Origin: Planctomycetaceae bacterium
GTDB lineage: Bacteria > Planctomycetota > Planctomycetia > Planctomycetales > Planctomycetaceae
Assembly (NCBI GenBank): GCA_020426065.1
Contig: JAGQQT010000208.1
Location: 1 to 7,161, forward strand
DNA length: 7,161 bases
Direction of reading: 5' to 3'
The position numbers and the translations under genes were made by a program. The notes under the pieces are model-generated. The model had not been told where the DNA came from and did no database searches. It saw only the letters and a program-made list of their open reading frames with translations. Positions 5,775 to 7,161 of this stretch are shown in pieces (the first letter of the stretch is position 1; each line of letters starts with the position of its first letter).

Positions 5775-6251
5775 ATGACAGTCACGCGGATGGATAATGT
5801 CGGGATTGTCGTTGCAGACCTTGATACTGCCATTGATTTTTTCAAAGAACTCGGATTAATCCTCGAAGGCCGCATGCCTGTCGAAGGGGAGTGGGCAGGA
5901 CGTGTTACTGGAGTGCGCGGCCAGCGGGTTGAAATTGCCATGCTGCGTACTCCCGATGGACACAGCCGCATAGAGCTTTCGCGGTTTGACGCTCCTTCTA
6001 TTGTCTCAGATCACCGCACTGCTCCCGTGAACTCGCTGGGTTATCTACGGGTCATGTTTACAGTCAATGATCTCGACGATACCCTCACCCGACTCTGCAG
6101 ACTTGGCGCAAAGGTAGTAGATGAAGTCGTCAACTACCAAGACATTTACCGACTCTGCTACATCCGGGGCCCCGAAGGTCTTCTCATCGGATTAGCCCAA
6201 GAACTCCAACAGGAGCTATCTCTTGATGATCCCATGAAGCAGGAAGGTTGA
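5775..6251 (+). CDS. VOC (glyoxalase / bleomycin-resistance fold) family protein
   Basis: 158 residues, a normal length for a two-module VOC protein. Module one is residues 4-70: MDNVGIVVADLDTAIDFFKE, then LRTPDGHSRIELSRF. Module two is about 88-144: GYLRVMFTVNDLDDTLTRL, then GAKVVDEV, YRLCYIRGPEGLLIGLAQ. The fold usually binds a divalent metal with His/Glu from the strands. Here the usual first-strand His is Asn8 and the second-module His is Arg92, and the terminal Glu position appears to be Gln142; Glu67 is kept. Metal use and substrate are therefore uncertain. The start is supported by AAAGGGA at 5764-5770, 4 nt before the ATG. It appears to be a single gene. Family call is firm; no specific reaction can be assigned. 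Confidence 0.88.
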   Translation: MTVTRMDNVGIVVADLDTAIDFFKELGLILEGRMPVEGEWAGRVTGVRGQRVEIAMLRTPDGHSRIELSRFDAPSIVSDHRTAPVNSLGYLRVMFTVNDLDDTLTRLCRLGAKVVDEVVNYQDIYRLCYIRGPEGLLIGLAQELQQELSLDDPMKQEG

Positions 6252-6252
6252 C

Positions 6253-6294
6253 AGACCAACCTCACTCGGAGGCTTCCGCCACCCTGGTTTTTTT
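6253..6294 (+). terminator. Probable terminator after the VOC gene
   Basis: Just after the stop at 6251, ACCA (6255-6258) pairs with TGGT (6285-6288), enclosing a smaller hairpin CGGA/TCCG (6267-6270 with 6275-6278). Seven T follow (6288-6294). The stem is broken and less stable than the other two terminators here, so this call rests mainly on position and the T run. Confidence 0.45.
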
Positions 6295-6303
6295 GTTCTG
6301 TGA

Positions 6304-6311
6304 AGGTGATC
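6304..6311 (+). promoter_or_regulatory. Shine-Dalgarno site that fixes the start at 6318
   Basis: AGGTGATC is an exact complement to the 3' end of bacterial 16S rRNA (the standard GGAGGTGATC) and ends 6 nt before ATG 6318. It lies inside the longer reading that would begin at GTG 6300, which has no site of its own, so 6318 is the preferred start. Confidence 0.7.
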
Positions 6312-6317
6312 TGGCGA

Positions 6318-6710
6318 ATGGAACTTCATGCAGTGCATTTTGATGGCTTCACTGAACACCTTGTTTCCTGGGAGCTGTGGGCAACAGGTAACACGGCTAT
6401 CGTCGACGCATCGTGGTTAGCATCCACTGGTCCTACAGAAAAGACCTTCGAAATGGACTTTCCAGATTTACGCATCGAGCAGGTCTTGCAAGTTTTGTCT
6501 GGATTGAAACCAGTCTATGATGGGCATGTCGATGATTTCCCAAAGCATTCGTTATGTGTAAATACTGAAGATCGAGAATTCAAAACCGTTGTCCGCACAG
6601 GGATCGACTGGACTCCAGAAGAAAAGCGGGATGTGGATGCCTTCATGTCTGTCTGGCACCCGATCAACCGTGAGGTTGAGAAACTGCTTGCTCTCCCTCG
6701 TCGTGGGTGA
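6318..6710 (+). CDS. Hypothetical protein, family not recognised
   Basis: 130 residues from the ATG chosen by its Shine-Dalgarno site. I do not recognise the family. The N-terminal half has alternating hydrophobic strands (ELHAVHFDG, HLVSWELWATG, AIVDASWLAS); the middle has a helix-like DLRIEQVLQVLSGLKP; the C-terminal part is acidic then helical (WTPEEKRDVDAFMSVWHPIN, then REVEKLLAL). It is rich in Trp and in acidic residues. No signal peptide, membrane segment, Cys pair or catalytic motif is visible, so it is probably a soluble cytoplasmic protein. It follows the VOC gene by 66 nt with a probable terminator between, and converges on the acyltransferase gene with 40 nt between stop codons. 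Coding status is supported by the ribosome binding site and a complete frame. Confidence 0.7.
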   Translation: MELHAVHFDGFTEHLVSWELWATGNTAIVDASWLASTGPTEKTFEMDFPDLRIEQVLQVLSGLKPVYDGHVDDFPKHSLCVNTEDREFKTVVRTGIDWTPEEKRDVDAFMSVWHPINREVEKLLALPRRG

Positions 6711-6748
6711 GGTTAGTGAGATGTCCCCTTTTGTATCAAGACACCCAC
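6703..6748. repeat. Inverted repeat in the convergent gap (GTGGGTG ... CACCCAC)
   Basis: GTGGGTG (6703-6709, overlapping the stop of the upstream gene) and CACCCAC (6742-6748, just before the end of the minus-strand gene) are a perfect 7-bp match with a 32-nt loop. No T run follows directly. It might serve as a shared weak transcript end for the two converging genes. Confidence 0.25.
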
Positions 6749-6750
6749 CT

Positions 6751-7161
6751 TCAATTCACTCTCGACTTTTGAATGCGGGCGGGGTTTCCGTAGGCGACGA
6801 CGTCATCGGGCAGGTCTCGTGTTACAACGGAGCCGGCGCCGATGATCGAGCGGGCTCCGATGGTGCGGCCTTCGATCACGGCGGTTCCAATTCCGATCCA
6901 GCTCTCCGCTCCCACTTTCACATCACCAGCCAGGTGGGCTCCCGGGCAGACATGGACGAACTCGGCCAGTCTGCAGTCGTGATCCACGCTCGACCCCGTA
7001 TTCAGCAGGCAACCAGTTCCCAGCACGGCTCCGGTACCGACGATTGAGCCTGCACACAAAACCGTGCCAGTCCCGAGTTGAGCGGAGGGAGAGATGATGC
7101 TGGTCGGATGGCTGAGAACGGGGAACAGGCAACCTGCCTGCTGAGCACGCTCCATCACCTT
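6751..7161 (-). CDS. NeuD/PglD-type hexapeptide-repeat acyltransferase, C-terminal part (runs off right edge)
   Basis: Minus strand; 136 codons lie in the window before the TGA at 6751-6753, and the frame remains open at the edge, so the true start lies beyond it. The visible part begins in a helix (KVMERAQQAGCLFPVLSHP) and continues as a left-handed beta-helix of hexapeptide repeats: SIISPSAQLGTGTVLCAG, GAVLGTGCLLNTGSSVDHDC, FVHVCPGAHLAGDVKVG, IGIGTAVIEGRTIGARS, ending GAGSVVTRDLPDDVVAYGNP. The VDHDC sequence holds the likely catalytic His of NeuD/PglD enzymes, which transfer an acyl group from acetyl-CoA to amino or hydroxyl groups of surface sugars. Family members have about 210 residues with an N-terminal nucleotide-sugar-binding Rossmann part, expected outside the window. 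Substrate cannot be told from this fragment. A surface-polysaccharide cluster may continue to the right (inference). Confidence 0.88.
   Translation of the reverse strand, partial: KVMERAQQAGCLFPVLSHPTSIISPSAQLGTGTVLCAGSIVGTGAVLGTGCLLNTGSSVDHDCRLAEFVHVCPGAHLAGDVKVGAESWIGIGTAVIEGRTIGARSIIGAGSVVTRDLPDDVVAYGNPARIQKSRVN

Noticed and set aside
6589..7047. Plus-strand open frame of 152 codons across the convergent gap
   Set aside because: Overlaps two better-supported genes, and the right part is the antisense of clear hexapeptide repeats.
1..7161. CRISPR array, tRNA gene, insertion sequence or phage genes
   Set aside because: I saw no regularly spaced direct repeats, no tRNA-like TTCGA arm with acceptor pairing, and no transposase, integrase or terminal repeats.

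Overview
The window looks like chromosomal DNA from a member of the Planctomycetota, probably a Planctomycetales lineage near Gimesia or Rubinisphaera. The best evidence is the 586-4589 region. It encodes an exported VWA protein with a coiled coil, a short secretin-N0-like module and a Gly/Gln/Phe-rich tail, followed by a TPR-like region, a DLDLIVEEP beta domain and an RYVRI C-terminus. I know this domain series only from planctomycetes. The phylum call is an inference from domain style, not from an rRNA gene.

Layout. (1) 1-145, minus strand: the first 48 codons of an Lhr-like superfamily 2 helicase gene that leaves the left edge. (2) 146-585: a divergent control region with three perfect inverted repeats. 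(3) 586-3135: the VWA/secretin-N-like exported protein. (4) 3177-3223: a strong intrinsic terminator. (5) 3270-4589: the TPR-like/DLDL protein. (6) 4643-5577: rpsD (ribosomal protein S4) as an apparently single-gene unit with a consensus-like promoter, a leader of about 235 nt holding two hairpins, and a textbook terminator. (7) 5775-6251: a VOC (glyoxalase-fold) protein. (8) 6318-6710: an unrecognised 130-residue protein. (9) 6751-7161, minus strand: the C-terminal part of a NeuD/PglD-type hexapeptide-repeat acyltransferase that leaves the right edge and converges on the preceding gene.

Main finding. The two large ORFs look like the halves of one planctomycete polypeptide of about 1,334 residues. 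They are split exactly at a run of nine A residues (3120-3128). The -1 frame is open without a stop from that run into the downstream ORF, so one extra A would join them. The first half has a signal peptide; the second has no signal peptide, no visible Shine-Dalgarno sequence and no convincing promoter. Against simple fusion, a perfect hairpin with a T run lies between them. The split could be programmed slippage, a real lineage-specific fission, an inactivating mutation or a homopolymer sequencing error.

The remaining genes are mostly housekeeping or accessory and show no obvious shared pathway. rpsD is transcribed alone, away from its usual ribosomal operon, and its long structured leader is a candidate for S4 autoregulation.
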